Assembly: GCF_029392895.1 (NCBI RefSeq)
Contig: NZ_CP114200.1
Location: 5,462,501-5,526,500 of the forward strand
Reading direction: 5' to 3'
Length of the DNA: 64,000 nucleotides
Source: Streptomyces sp. 71268
GTDB lineage: Bacteria; Actinomycetota; Actinomycetes; Streptomycetales; Streptomycetaceae
Shown here: in pieces, positions 45,182 to 53,351 of the stretch
How positions within the stretch are numbered: position 1 is the first letter of the stretch
How the letters are laid out: each line of letters opens with the position of its first letter
Notes under the pieces: generated by a model
Database searches by the model: none
The model's input: only the letters and a program-made list of their open reading frames with translations
Told to the model about the DNA's origin: nothing
Position numbers and translations under genes: made by a program

Positions 45182-45219
45182 GCGGGGCGCGCCACACCGG
45201 CTGAGCCGGCGCGCCCCGC
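45182..45219 (+). terminator. Terminator of the surface-protein gene
   Basis: GCGGGGCGCGCC (45182-45193) and GGCGCGCCCCGC (45208-45219), a 12-bp perfect stem. A second hairpin (45239-45250 with 45266-45277, one wobble pair) follows and faces the convergent small gene. Confidence 0.85.
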
Positions 45220-45417
45220 GCACACCACCGCACCACGGCGAGGGGTCCACGACGCACTACGCGCCGTGGGCCCCTCGTCGCACTCCGGGCGCCGGCGCGC
45301 GCGGCGAAGGGCCGCGCGGGCAGGCGTCAACGCCCGTACGCGTCGAAACGCGTGCGGTACTGGACGGAACGAGTGCGTCGGCTCGGCGGGGCGTCCACCG
45401 CGGGCCGTCGTCGTGCG

Positions 45418-45606
45418 CTAGACGGCCACCTCGTGGGCCACCGCGGCCACCGCGATCAGCGCTATGAGCAGGGCGATCAACGCCGCGGGCGTCAGCCCGG
45501 CGAGCGGGCCCTCCTGCCGCGTGCGCCGCTGTGCCCGGCAGACCGGGCAGCGACCCTCGCTGACGGGACTGGCGCAGTTGGCGCAGACAAGCCTGTCGTA
45601 CGTCAT
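45418..45606 (-). CDS. Small zinc-ribbon membrane protein, unknown function
   Basis: A 62-aa protein. Cys8-x2-Cys11 and Cys20-x2-Cys23 ([15 protein letters not shown]) form a zinc-ribbon. A transmembrane helix spans about 39-58 ([19 protein letters not shown]). The cytoplasmic part would be the zinc-ribbon. The ATG at 45606 has an excellent GGAGGAG 4-5 nt upstream, which supports this as a real gene. It is convergent with the surface-protein gene and divergent from ftsE. I do not recognise a function. Confidence 0.78.
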   Translation of the reverse strand: MTYDRLVCANCASPVSEGRCPVCRAQRRTRQEGPLAGLTPAALIALLIALIAVAAVAHEVAV

Positions 45607-45918
45607 GCGCTCTCCTCCTCCCGCGTGCGGCGCGGCCGCTGTCTTCCCACTGGGCAAACGCTTCGGTACGAGCGCTTGTTCCTCTCCCACTGTGCCAGCT
45701 TCCGCCCACTTCGGCGCGCTCCGCGCGAATCGCCCAGCGGGCGGGCCGTACACCGTCCGGGTTGCCGTCGTTTTGTCCCCGGTGCGGCCCGCGATAAACG
45801 CTCCAACCACCGACGCCGACTGCGCGCCCCCGCGCGGTTCGCGTATGGTCACGCTCACCGACGGGAGCCGCGCCAGCGGCAGCCCGTACCCCCTATACAG
45901 GTCGACCGTGGTGCATTC
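45607..45918 (+). promoter_or_regulatory. Divergent promoter region with candidate ftsE -10
   Basis: A 312-bp gap. TATACA at 45894-45899 is a good -10 about 20 nt before the ftsE GTG, giving a short leader; a matching -35 is not clear. No Shine-Dalgarno is seen before ftsE. Confidence 0.5.
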
Positions 45919-46608
45919 GTGATCCGATTCGACAACGTCTCCAAGACCTATCCCAAGCAGACCCGCCCCGCGTTGCGTGACGTCTCGCTGGAGATCGCCA
46001 AGGGCGAGTTCGTCTTCCTGGTGGGCTCCTCCGGGTCGGGCAAGTCCACCTTCCTGCGGCTGCTGCTGCGCGAGGAGAGGGCCAGCCACGGCGCCGTGCA
46101 CGTGCTGGGCAAGGACCTCGCGCGGCTGTCCAACTGGAAGGTGCCGCAGATGCGCCGCCAGCTCGGCACGGTCTTCCAGGACTTCCGACTGCTGCCCAAC
46201 AAGACCGTGGGTGAGAACGTCGCCTTCGCGCTCGAAGTCATCGGCAAGCCGCGCGGCGCCATCCGCAAGACGGTGCCCGAGGTGCTCGACCTGGTCGGCC
46301 TCGGCGGCAAGCAGGACCGGATGCCGGGCGAGCTGTCCGGTGGTGAGCAGCAGCGGGTCGCCATCGCCCGCGCGTTCGTCAACCGGCCGATGCTCCTGAT
46401 CGCGGACGAGCCCACCGGCAACCTCGACCCGCAGACCTCGGTCGGCATCATGAAGCTGCTCGACCGGATCAACAGGACGGGGACGACGGTGGTCATGGCC
46501 ACCCACGACCAGCAGATCGTCGACCAGATGCGCAAGCGCGTGATCGAACTTGAAAAGGGCCGTCTCGTACGCGACCAGTCGCGCGGCGTCTACGGCTACC
46601 AGCACTGA
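45919..46608 (+). CDS. ftsE: Cell division ATP-binding protein FtsE
   Basis: A 229-aa ABC ATPase. Walker [10 protein letters not shown] (36-44), Q-loop [10 protein letters not shown] (85-94), signature LSGGEQQR (139-146), Walker B LLIADEP (159-165) and H-loop ATHD. With FtsX it forms a mechano-transmission complex that activates peptidoglycan hydrolases during growth and division. The GTG at 45919 gives the normal length. ftsX starts 9 nt downstream, so this is an operon. Confidence 0.96.
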   Translation: MIRFDNVSKTYPKQTRPALRDVSLEIAKGEFVFLVGSSGSGKSTFLRLLLREERASHGAVHVLGKDLARLSNWKVPQMRRQLGTVFQDFRLLPNKTVGENVAFALEVIGKPRGAIRKTVPEVLDLVGLGGKQDRMPGELSGGEQQRVAIARAFVNRPMLLIADEPTGNLDPQTSVGIMKLLDRINRTGTTVVMATHDQQIVDQMRKRVIELEKGRLVRDQSRGVYGYQH

Positions 46609-46617
46609 AAGGACGCC

Positions 46618-47529
46618 ATGCGCGCCCAGTTCGTCCTGTCGGAGATCGGCGTCGGTCTCCGCCGCAATCTGACGATGACCTTCGCCGTGATCGTCTCCGT
46701 GGCCCTCTCCCTGGCGTTGTTCGGGGCGTCCCTGCTGATGAGCGAGCAGGTCGACTCGATGAAGGGCTACTGGTACGACAAGGTCAACGTATCGATCTTC
46801 CTCTGCAACAAGAACGACAAGGAGACCTCGCCCAACTGTGAGAAGGGCGCCGTCACCGACGACCAGAAGAAGGAGATCCGCTCCGAGCTGGAGCGGATGA
46901 ACCTCGTCGAGACGGTGCACTTCGAGAGCAGCGAGGAGGCGTTCAAGCACTACAAGGAGGAGTTCGGCGACTCCCCGCTGGCCAGCTCGCTGACCGCCGA
47001 CCAGATGCAGGAGTCGTTCCGGGTCAAGCTCAAGGACCCCGAGCAGTACAAGGTCATCTCCAGCGCCTTCGCCGCCAGACCGGGCGTCCAGGAGGTGCAG
47101 GACCAGAAAGCCGTGCTCGAACCCCTCTTCAACCTGCTCAGCGGCATGAACTTCGCGGCGCTCGGGGTGATGGCGCTGATGCTCGTGGTCGCGTTGCTCC
47201 TGATCGTCAACACGGTGCGCGTCTCGGCGTTCAGCCGCCGCCGCGAGACCGGCATCATGCGGCTCGTGGGCGCCTCCAGCTTCTACATCCAGATGCCGTT
47301 CATCATGGAAGCGGCCATCGCCGGCCTGATCGGCGCGGTGCTCGCCTGCGTGCTGCTGGTCACCGGACAGCAGGTGCTGGTGAACGGCTGGCTCGCGGAC
47401 CACATCAGCGTCATCGACTTCATCGGCTGGGACGCGGTGGTCTCCAAGCTCCCGCTGGTGCTCGCGATCGGCCTGCTCATGCCCGCTCTTGCCGCCTTCT
47501 TCGCGTTGCGCAAGTACCTCAAGGTGTGA
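46618..47529 (+). CDS. ftsX: Cell division membrane protein FtsX
   Basis: A 303-aa partner of FtsE with four helices (about 20-43, 180-203, 229-254 and 277-297). A large extracellular loop after the first helix contains two Cys (LCNKNDKETSPNCEKG), which could form a disulphide as in mycobacterial FtsX. The loop recruits peptidoglycan hydrolases in other bacteria. GAAAGGAC precedes the ATG. The S41 protease gene follows by 67 bp. Confidence 0.95.
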   Translation: MRAQFVLSEIGVGLRRNLTMTFAVIVSVALSLALFGASLLMSEQVDSMKGYWYDKVNVSIFLCNKNDKETSPNCEKGAVTDDQKKEIRSELERMNLVETVHFESSEEAFKHYKEEFGDSPLASSLTADQMQESFRVKLKDPEQYKVISSAFAARPGVQEVQDQKAVLEPLFNLLSGMNFAALGVMALMLVVALLLIVNTVRVSAFSRRRETGIMRLVGASSFYIQMPFIMEAAIAGLIGAVLACVLLVTGQQVLVNGWLADHISVIDFIGWDAVVSKLPLVLAIGLLMPALAAFFALRKYLKV

Positions 47530-47596
47530 CGTACGCCCAGGGCGCCGTACGGCCAACACCCCGTGCGGCGCCCGGCCGTGGCCTAGACTCGCCGGC

Positions 47597-49246
47597 ATGT
47601 CGGGCCTGTGGATGAATCGTCCGCTCCGCTCCGCTCCGGCTGGCAGACAGCCCGTGGACGCCGAGCCCCGGCCTCGCCGTACCCATCGCGGGGCCGCCCT
47701 GTCCCTGGTGTTCGCCAGCGTCCTCGCGACCGGCGCGGCCACCGGCACCTGGACCGAGGAGTCCGCCTCGGCGGAGCAGTCGCGGCGCGCCCCCCACCTC
47801 CCCGCGGACCCCGCCACCAACTCCCGCCCCGCCGCCGGCTCGCACGGCGGCGCCCCCGCGGCGTCCCCGCCCGAGCACGAGGGCGCCACGCGCGAGGTGA
47901 GCCGCAGCGGCGACCGCTGGAGTTCCGTCTACTCGCCGCGCGAGTACGAGGGGTACCAGCGCGGCCTCGAAGGCCAGTACGTGGGCGTCGGGCTGTGGGC
48001 GCGCCGGATGCCGGACGGGGCCGTCGTGGTGGACCGGGTCCAGCCCGGCAGCCCGGCGGGCCGAGCCGGGGTCCGCCCCGGCGACCGACTCAGATCCGTC
48101 GACGGCGTGCCCGTCACGGGCAGACCCGTCACCGAGGTCGTCGCCCGACTGCGCGGCGACCTCCCGGCCGAGGAGCCGACGGCCGCCGAAGCCGAACACG
48201 GCGAGCCCCCTCTGGCCCGCCGGGCGGCGACCCCCGGCGCCGACCGGGAACCGGCCCAAGACGCCGAGCGGCCCGCCCCCCCGGGAACGGCGCAGCGGGC
48301 CACGGGGACGACCCCCGGCGGCGACACCACGGCCCCCCAGGACACGGCCCCGCCGGCGGACGTGGACCCGGCCGACCCCGCCGACCCGGCGGCCGAGCCG
48401 CCGCAGGGCTCTCCGGAGCACGCCGAGGGAGGCCACGCCGGGCCGGGCCAGGGCGCCGCGACCAGTGACACCGAGGACGCCGCGCGGCCACCCCGCGACA
48501 CGGGGGACGGCGCCGCGGACCGCCGGGGCACGGCCCAGCGCGCGACCAGGTCGGGCGACCACGCGGGCCCCGAGGCCGCGAGCGGCCCGGCCGGCAGCCG
48601 GGTGGTGCTGGGCCTGGAGCGCGCGGGCCGCCAGTGGACCGAGTCCCTGCGCCGCTCCCGGCTCGTCACCAGGAACGTCACGGTGGGCCGGCTCACCAGC
48701 GGCGAACCCGACGCGACCCGGATCAAGGTCGACGCCTTCACCAAGAACACCGGCGAACAGGTCCGCGAGGCGGTGCGCGCGGCCCCCGAGGGCGACGCGC
48801 TCCTGCTCGACCTGCGCGGCAACTCCGGTGGCCTGGTCACCGAGGCCGCGACCGCGGCCTCCGCCTTCCTCGACGGCGGCCTCGTCGCCACCTACGACGT
48901 GCGCGGAGAGCAGCGGGTGGTCAACGCCGAGCCCGGCGGCGACACCCAGACCCCGCTGGTGGTGCTGGTGGACGGCGGCACGATGAGCGCCGGTGAGCTG
49001 CTGACCGGGGCGTTGCAGGACCGGGGTCGGGCCGTCGTGATTGGCTCGCGAACCTTCGGCAAGGGCTCGGTCCAGATGCCCACCGAGCGCCCGGACGGCT
49101 CGGTAGCCCAGGAGACCGTGGGCCACTACCGCACCCCCGTGGGGCGAGGAGTCGAGGGCGTGGGCATCACCCCCGACCTGACCGTGGGCGACGACGCCGA
49201 ACAGCGGGCCCAGTCAGTATTGAGTGGCCTCGGGGGCGGGGCCTAG
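47597..49246 (+). CDS. S41 family C-terminal processing protease with interrupted PDZ domain
   Basis: A 549-aa exported or membrane-anchored protease (hydrophobic segment about 33-50). The PDZ domain starts at about 127 (YVGVGLWARR, VQPGSPAGRAGVRPGDRL). The Ser-Lys dyad is Ser464 (GGTMSAGELL) and Lys489 (TFGKGSVQ), with LLLDLRGNSGGLVTEA before it. Between the PDZ helix (VVARLRGDL, about 181-189) and its last strand (SRVVLGLERAG, about 334-344) lie about 145 low-complexity Pro/Ala/Glu/Asp residues not normally found there. ATG 47597 is chosen for a compact N-terminus. It is conserved after ftsEX and before smpB. Confidence 0.9.
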   Translation: MSGLWMNRPLRSAPAGRQPVDAEPRPRRTHRGAALSLVFASVLATGAATGTWTEESASAEQSRRAPHLPADPATNSRPAAGSHGGAPAASPPEHEGATREVSRSGDRWSSVYSPREYEGYQRGLEGQYVGVGLWARRMPDGAVVVDRVQPGSPAGRAGVRPGDRLRSVDGVPVTGRPVTEVVARLRGDLPAEEPTAAEAEHGEPPLARRAATPGADREPAQDAERPAPPGTAQRATGTTPGGDTTAPQDTAPPADVDPADPADPAAEPPQGSPEHAEGGHAGPGQGAATSDTEDAARPPRDTGDGAADRRGTAQRATRSGDHAGPEAASGPAGSRVVLGLERAGRQWTESLRRSRLVTRNVTVGRLTSGEPDATRIKVDAFTKNTGEQVREAVRAAPEGDALLLDLRGNSGGLVTEAATAASAFLDGGLVATYDVRGEQRVVNAEPGGDTQTPLVVLVDGGTMSAGELLTGALQDRGRAVVIGSRTFGKGSVQMPTERPDGSVAQETVGHYRTPVGRGVEGVGITPDLTVGDDAEQRAQSVLSGLGGGA

Positions 49247-49264
49247 TGCGACAATGGCCGCGCT

Positions 49265-49744
49265 ATGGCTAAAGAGACGGGACGCAAGCTGATCGCGCAG
49301 CACAAGAAGGCGCGACACGACTACCACATCCTCGACACGTACGAGTGCGGCCTGGTGCTGACCGGCACCGAGGTCAAGTCGCTACGTCAGGGCCGGGCCT
49401 CCCTCGTGGACGGCTTCGTGCAGATCGACGGCCACGAGGCGTGGCTGCACAACGTGCACGTGCCGGAGTACACCCAGGGCACCTGGACCAACCACTCGGC
49501 CCGGCGCAAGCGCAAGCTGCTGCTCCACCGGGCGGAGATCGACAAGCTGGAGTCGAAGTCCCAGGAGACGGGCCACACCATCGTCCCGCTGGCCCTGTAC
49601 TTCAAGGACGGCCGGGCCAAGGTCGAGATCGCGTTGGCCAAGGGCAAGAAGGAGTACGACAAGCGGCAGACGCTGCGCGAGAAGCAGGACCAGCGCGAGG
49701 CACAGCGCGCCATCTCGGCCGTACGCCGCCGCCAGCGGGCCTGA
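49265..49744 (+). CDS. smpB: SsrA-binding protein SmpB
   Basis: A 159-aa protein that delivers tmRNA to stalled ribosomes. Family landmarks: NKKA-like [34 protein letters not shown], the HVPEYTQG segment, and the basic C-terminal tail [18 protein letters not shown] that enters the mRNA channel. It sits 18 nt after the protease stop and 137 nt before its RNA partner ssrA. Confidence 0.97.
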   Translation: MAKETGRKLIAQHKKARHDYHILDTYECGLVLTGTEVKSLRQGRASLVDGFVQIDGHEAWLHNVHVPEYTQGTWTNHSARRKRKLLLHRAEIDKLESKSQETGHTIVPLALYFKDGRAKVEIALAKGKKEYDKRQTLREKQDQREAQRAISAVRRRQRA

Positions 49745-49791
49745 CGCACACCGTTCGGCCGACGTTCCGCCCGAGGGCCGCGGGAATAGGC

Positions 49792-49821
49792 TGGCACGTA
49801 CGGTTGCTGTTCACGTACGAT
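49792..49821 (+). promoter_or_regulatory. Candidate ssrA promoter
   Basis: TGGCAC (49792-49797) and TACGAT (49816-49821), 18 nt apart, about 60 nt before the mature tmRNA end. Two small hairpins (49829-49846 and 49848-49860) lie in the 5' precursor. Confidence 0.45.
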
Positions 49822-49881
49822 GGCACTCGCCCCGCTCAGTCGGGGCACCCCCGCAAGGGGAGCGCATTGAAAACACCACAT

Positions 49882-50249
49882 GGGGATGATCGGTTTCGAC
49901 AGCGGCTGTCGAAGCAGGGGAAGCGTGTCGAGAAAGCGGCAATGATCTCGTAAACCATATGCCGAAAACAATAATCGCCAATTCCAAGCGCGATTCCTTC
50001 GCCCTCGCTGCCTAAGTAGCGACTGCGCGAAGTGTCAGCCCGGGGCTGTTCCCGACCCGGATCCTGGCATCAGCTAGGGAACTAAACCACCAGATCCGGC
50101 CACGGGGTCTGGTGGGAAACCAAACAGTGGCTGGGCCCGTCGGAGACTTGTTCGCGTGATCTCCGGGGCCGAGAAAAGCGCAGCGAACTGCACACGGAGA
50201 AGCCCTGATTCCGCACCGTTGGACGCGGGTTCGATTCCCGCCATCTCCA
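49882..50249 (+). ncRNA. ssrA: Transfer-messenger RNA
   Basis: A one-piece tmRNA of about 368 nt. The 5' end GGGGATGATCGG pairs with CATCTCC (50242-50248) to make the tRNA-like acceptor stem; the T-arm GGGTTCGATTCCC (50227-50239) is present. The discriminator is A50249 and the next three bases are CGA, so the CCA tail is not encoded. The tag frame begins at the GCC at 49977. It rescues ribosomes stalled on broken mRNA together with SmpB, whose gene is immediately upstream. Confidence 0.95.
49977..50015 (+). other. tmRNA proteolysis-tag reading frame
   Basis: GCC resume codon followed by codons for ANSKRDSFALAA and TAA: a 12-residue tag ending ALAA, the ClpXP degron. It is shorter than the tags I recall for other streptomycetes. 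Confidence 0.9.
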
Positions 50250-50260
50250 CGAAGGCGAGA

Positions 50261-50298
50261 GGCGAGGTGTGCCTGCGGAAAGCGCAGGCGGCCTCGCC
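50261..50298 (+). terminator. ssrA terminator
   Basis: GGCGAGG (50261-50267) and GCCTGCG (50271-50277) pair with CGCAGGC (50283-50289) and CCTCGCC (50292-50298), a 14-bp stem with a small internal loop, right after the tmRNA. Confidence 0.82.
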
Positions 50299-50310
50299 TT
50301 CGTCGTTTCT

Positions 50311-50583
50311 GCGCGGACTTCGTCCGCGCGGGCGGGGGCTTCGCCACCCGCGGCCCCCCGGGGGTGGGTGGGTGGTTGCGGTGGGTGGTCGGGTTGCGGG
50401 TGTTGGTGGCGAGGTCCTTGGGCCTCGCTTTTTTGTTGGGCTGGCGTGGACTTCGTCCTACGCGCGGGGTGGCCAGGGGTGGGGGTGCGTGGACTTCGTC
50501 CTACGCGGTGAGGCGGGGGCGCGTGGACTTCGTCCTACGCGGGGGAGGCCAGCGGGTGGGGGCGCGTGAGCTTCGTTCTACGC
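50311..50583 (+). repeat. Cluster of GGACTTCGTCC hairpin repeats
   Basis: GCGTGGACTTCGTCCTACGC occurs exactly at 50444-50463, 50487-50506 and 50521-50540. A diverged copy (GCGTGAGCTTCGTTCTACGC) is at 50564-50583 and a perfect-hairpin variant (CGCGGACTTCGTCCGCG) at 50312-50328. Each can fold as a hairpin with loop TTC. Spacers are G-rich. The interval 50253-50783 otherwise holds no gene. Confidence 0.9.
50409..50434 (+). terminator. Intrinsic terminator with T-run
   Basis: GCGAGG (50409-50414), 8-nt loop, CCTCGC (50423-50428), then TTTTTT. It is the only terminator in the window with a classical T-run. It lies inside the repeat cluster after ssrA. Confidence 0.6.
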
Positions 50584-50783
50584 GGGGGCGGTCGCGGTGT
50601 GGGGGTGGGCATCGGTCGTGGATGCTTGGGCGTCGGCCTTTGGCGGGTGTTGTGGTGGGTGCCGGTGGCGTATCGGGCGGGAAATACTGGCGGATCGAGT
50701 CCGCCGAGGCGTTGGTGGGCTCGGATCTCGGCGTCGGCCAGGGCCGGGCGGCGCGCGGTGGACGACGGGTAGGGGCGAGGCAG

Positions 50784-52037
50784 ATGCAGGCGGATCACGA
50801 CCAGCCGACCGGAGCCGACGGGGCGAGCGGGCCCGAGCGGCACGGCGGGGGCGAGGCGGGCGTGCGGGAAGACGGGGACCAGGAGCGGGGTGCGGGGCGC
50901 GGGGGGACGCCGCTCGTCGGGTTCACCGTCGGCGTGACGGCGGCCCGGCGCGCGGAGGAGTTGATCGCGCTCGTGGAGCGGCGCGGTGCCACGGTGGTGC
51001 ACGCGCCCGCGATGCGTACCGTCCCCCTCGCCGACGACGGTGAACTCCGTTCCGCCACCCGGCAGTTGGTCGAGCGCGCGCCCGACGTGGTGATCGCCAC
51101 CACCGCCGTCGGCTTCCGTGGCTGGGCCGAGGCCGCCGACGGCTGGGGCCTGGGTGACGCGCTCCTCGACCGGTTCCGCGGCGCGGAGCTGTTGGCCCGC
51201 GGGCCCAAGGTGCGCGGCGCGATCCGGGCCGCCGGCCTGACCGAGGACTGGTCGCCCGCCTCCGAATCGATGGCCGAGGTGCTCGACCGGTTGCTGGCCA
51301 ACGGCGTGGCCGGGCGTCGGATCGCGGTGCAGTTGCACGGCGAGCCGCTCACGGAGTTCGTGGCGGCGCTGCGGGACGCGGGCGCCGACGTGGTCGGGGT
51401 GCCCGTCTACCGGTGGCTGCCGCCCGAGGACCCGGGCCCGCTCGACGGGCTGATCGACGCCGCGGTCGCCCGTACCGTGGACGCGATCACCTTCACCAGC
51501 GCGCCCGCCGCCACCAGCCTGCTGGACCGGGCCCACCAGCGTGGCCTGCGTGACGCGCTGGTGGACGCGCTGCGCCGCGACGTGCTGGCGGCCTGCGTCG
51601 GCCCGGTCACCGCGCGGCCGCTGGCCGCGTACGAGGTGCCCACCGCGGCGCCCGAGCGGTTCCGGCTCGGGCCGCTGGTGCAGTTGCTGTGCCAGGAGCT
51701 TCCGGCGCGGGCGCCGGTGCTGCGGGTCGGGGGGCACGGTGTGGCGGTGCGGGGGCGGGTGGCCCTCGTGGACGGCGAGCCGCGTGCGGTGACGCCGGCC
51801 CAGGCCGCCCTGTTGCGCGCGCTTTCCCGCCGCCCGGGCCAGGTGGTGGCGTCGGCCGAGCTGTCGCGCGCGCTGCCCGACCCGGTGGGCGGCGAGGGCG
51901 CGGTCGGGGCGGCGGTGGCCGGGCTGGACGCCGCGCTCGGCGTGTCGGGGTTGGTCGAGGCCGTCGCCGACGGTGGGTACCGGCTGGCGGCGCCGGAGCC
52001 GGACCCGGACGCAGGGGCGTGGCTCGGCGACGCCTAG
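50784..52037 (+). CDS. nnaR: HemD-like transcriptional co-regulator NnaR
   Basis: A 417-aa protein. After ~42 low-complexity residues comes a uroporphyrinogen-III synthase (HemD) fold (about 43-290; TVGVTAARRAEELIALVERRGA, ITFTSAPAATSLLDRA). A C-terminal winged helix (about 320-405; VTPAQAALLRALSRRPGQVVASAELSRAL) resembles OmpR-type DNA-binding domains. This fusion corresponds to NnaR of S. coelicolor, a co-activator with GlnR of nitrite/nitrate assimilation genes (literature knowledge). Whether the HemD part is still enzymatic cannot be told. ATG 50784 has GGGGCGAGG immediately upstream. Confidence 0.82.
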   Translation: MQADHDQPTGADGASGPERHGGGEAGVREDGDQERGAGRGGTPLVGFTVGVTAARRAEELIALVERRGATVVHAPAMRTVPLADDGELRSATRQLVERAPDVVIATTAVGFRGWAEAADGWGLGDALLDRFRGAELLARGPKVRGAIRAAGLTEDWSPASESMAEVLDRLLANGVAGRRIAVQLHGEPLTEFVAALRDAGADVVGVPVYRWLPPEDPGPLDGLIDAAVARTVDAITFTSAPAATSLLDRAHQRGLRDALVDALRRDVLAACVGPVTARPLAAYEVPTAAPERFRLGPLVQLLCQELPARAPVLRVGGHGVAVRGRVALVDGEPRAVTPAQAALLRALSRRPGQVVASAELSRALPDPVGGEGAVGAAVAGLDAALGVSGLVEAVADGGYRLAAPEPDPDAGAWLGDA

Positions 52038-52214
52038 CGCGCCGGGGCGCCGCGGCCCGAAGCCGCCCGTGGCCGGGTGGGGCCGTGGCGTGTCGCGCTC
52101 GGGTGTGTCGGGAGGGTTCCGGCCGGGGGCCGGGGGCGGCACTCTGGAAGCGGAGGTTCCTCGCGGGCGTCCGGTGGCACCGTGCGGCCCGGGCACTGAG
52201 GGAGTGGTGGGCGG

Positions 52215-52811
52215 ATGGCGGTCTCGGCCTCTTACGAGCTGCGTTTCGATGCCGGACGGGTCTGTCTCGACCTGGTGGCCACGGTCGGCGGCCGGCTCGG
52301 CGACGAGCCCGTCGAGCGGCTTGACGAGCCCGGCCGGCTCGGCCAGTGGCTGCTCGGCGCGGGTCTGCTGCCGCCGGGCGTACGCCTGGACGCCGTGGAC
52401 GCCGGTTGGCTCGCCCGCTTCCACGCGCTGCGGGACCTGCTGGGCCGCGTCGTGCGCGCCGAACTCGACGGGCGGGCCACCGACGCCGACGTGGCCCGGG
52501 TCAACGCGCTGGCCAGCGCCGCGCCGCCGGTCGTGCGGGCGGTGCGGGCCGCGGACGGCACCCTGGTGCGTACGCTCGCCGCCCGCCCCGACTGCGGCGC
52601 GCTGCTCGCCCAGATCGCCAGGGACGCGGTGGACCTGCTCACCGACCAGCGGGCGCGCGGGCAGTTGCGCCGCTGCGAGGGGGAGGCGTGTGCGGTGATC
52701 TACCTCGACACCTCGCGCGGCCGGCGCCGCCGTTGGTGCTCCAGCGAGGTGTGCGGCAACCGGGAGCGGGTGGCCCGCCACCGCAGACGCGCGGTGGCCG
52801 CCCGGAGCTGA
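52215..52811 (+). CDS. CGNR zinc-finger / ABATE domain protein
   Basis: A 198-aa protein. The N-terminal ABATE-type region (about 6-140; ELRFDAGRVCLDLVATVGGR) precedes the C-terminal CGNR zinc finger (RRCEGEACAVIYLD ... RRWCSSEVCGNRERVARHR), probably DNA-binding. Such proteins are common putative stress regulators in actinobacteria; targets are unknown. ATG 52215 has GGGAG about 10 nt upstream. A hairpin terminator and a small palindrome follow. Confidence 0.88.
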   Translation: MAVSASYELRFDAGRVCLDLVATVGGRLGDEPVERLDEPGRLGQWLLGAGLLPPGVRLDAVDAGWLARFHALRDLLGRVVRAELDGRATDADVARVNALASAAPPVVRAVRAADGTLVRTLAARPDCGALLAQIARDAVDLLTDQRARGQLRRCEGEACAVIYLDTSRGRRRRWCSSEVCGNRERVARHRRRAVAARS

Positions 52812-53351
52812 CCGCGTGAGGCGTTCGCCGTGCGCGAGGCGGAGTCGGACGTTCCTGATGTGTCATCAATTAATGGACGCACAACAGGAGTTGATGTGAG
52901 AACGTGGAGGAGCCACAGGCCCCGGTCGGGGGTCCGGGGCCTGTGTGCGCGGGTCTGCGGTGCCTTCATGTCCTGGCCGCTACGGGTGGTGAACTGACCG
53001 CCGCGTAACGGAAGGTGAAGGCGGCCGGCCCCATGCCTGGCCGCCCGCGCCCCGGGCGGCAGCCGGGCGGCCTTCCGGGTGTGATCCCGCCCCCTGACGT
53101 GCGCCCCCGCGTGGCCGCCTCCGAGGCTGGGCCCGGGTCGGCGCGTGAGGCCGAGCCCGAGGCCCGGGGCCCGCGCGCGGCCCCAGGTGCCGGCTCGGGC
53201 GGCTCGCGGCGCGGTGCCGAGCCGGTGCGGGTGGCGCCGCGAGGGCGGCGGAGTGGCCGCGTGCTCCACTGGGCGGGCACCGAGGCGTGCGCGGAGTGCC
53301 CCGGTTCGCGTACGGTTGACGGCTGCCCTACGCACACAGAAGGGGGCCTGG
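52812..53351 (+). other. Intergenic, CGNR to helD
   Basis: 540 bp. It contains the palindrome TGATGtgtCATCA (52856-52868), an AT-rich patch (52850-52910), a terminator hairpin (52914-52945), then Pro/Gly-type low-complexity sequence up to helD. No rifamycin-associated element (inverted GGGGCTTGC repeat) is seen. Confidence 0.6.
52914..52945. terminator. Terminator hairpin
   Basis: CACAGGCCCCGG (52914-52925) and CCGGGGCCTGTG (52934-52945), a 12-bp perfect stem with an 8-nt loop, about 100 nt after the CGNR gene. Confidence 0.8.

Noticed and set aside
44578..45330. VGGFVGG-repeat protein on the minus strand
   Set aside because: A mirror of the Pro/Thr repeat codons of the LAETG protein, which has a signal peptide and sorting signal on the plus strand.
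45418..47889. Long minus-strand frame over ftsE-ftsX
   Set aside because: Only its last 62 codons, with a strong ribosome-binding site and zinc-ribbon, look real; the rest is antisense to ftsEX.
52812..53351. Rifamycin-associated element that would mark the ATPase as HelR
   Set aside because: No GGGGCTTGC inverted repeat was found upstream, so the general HelD call is kept.
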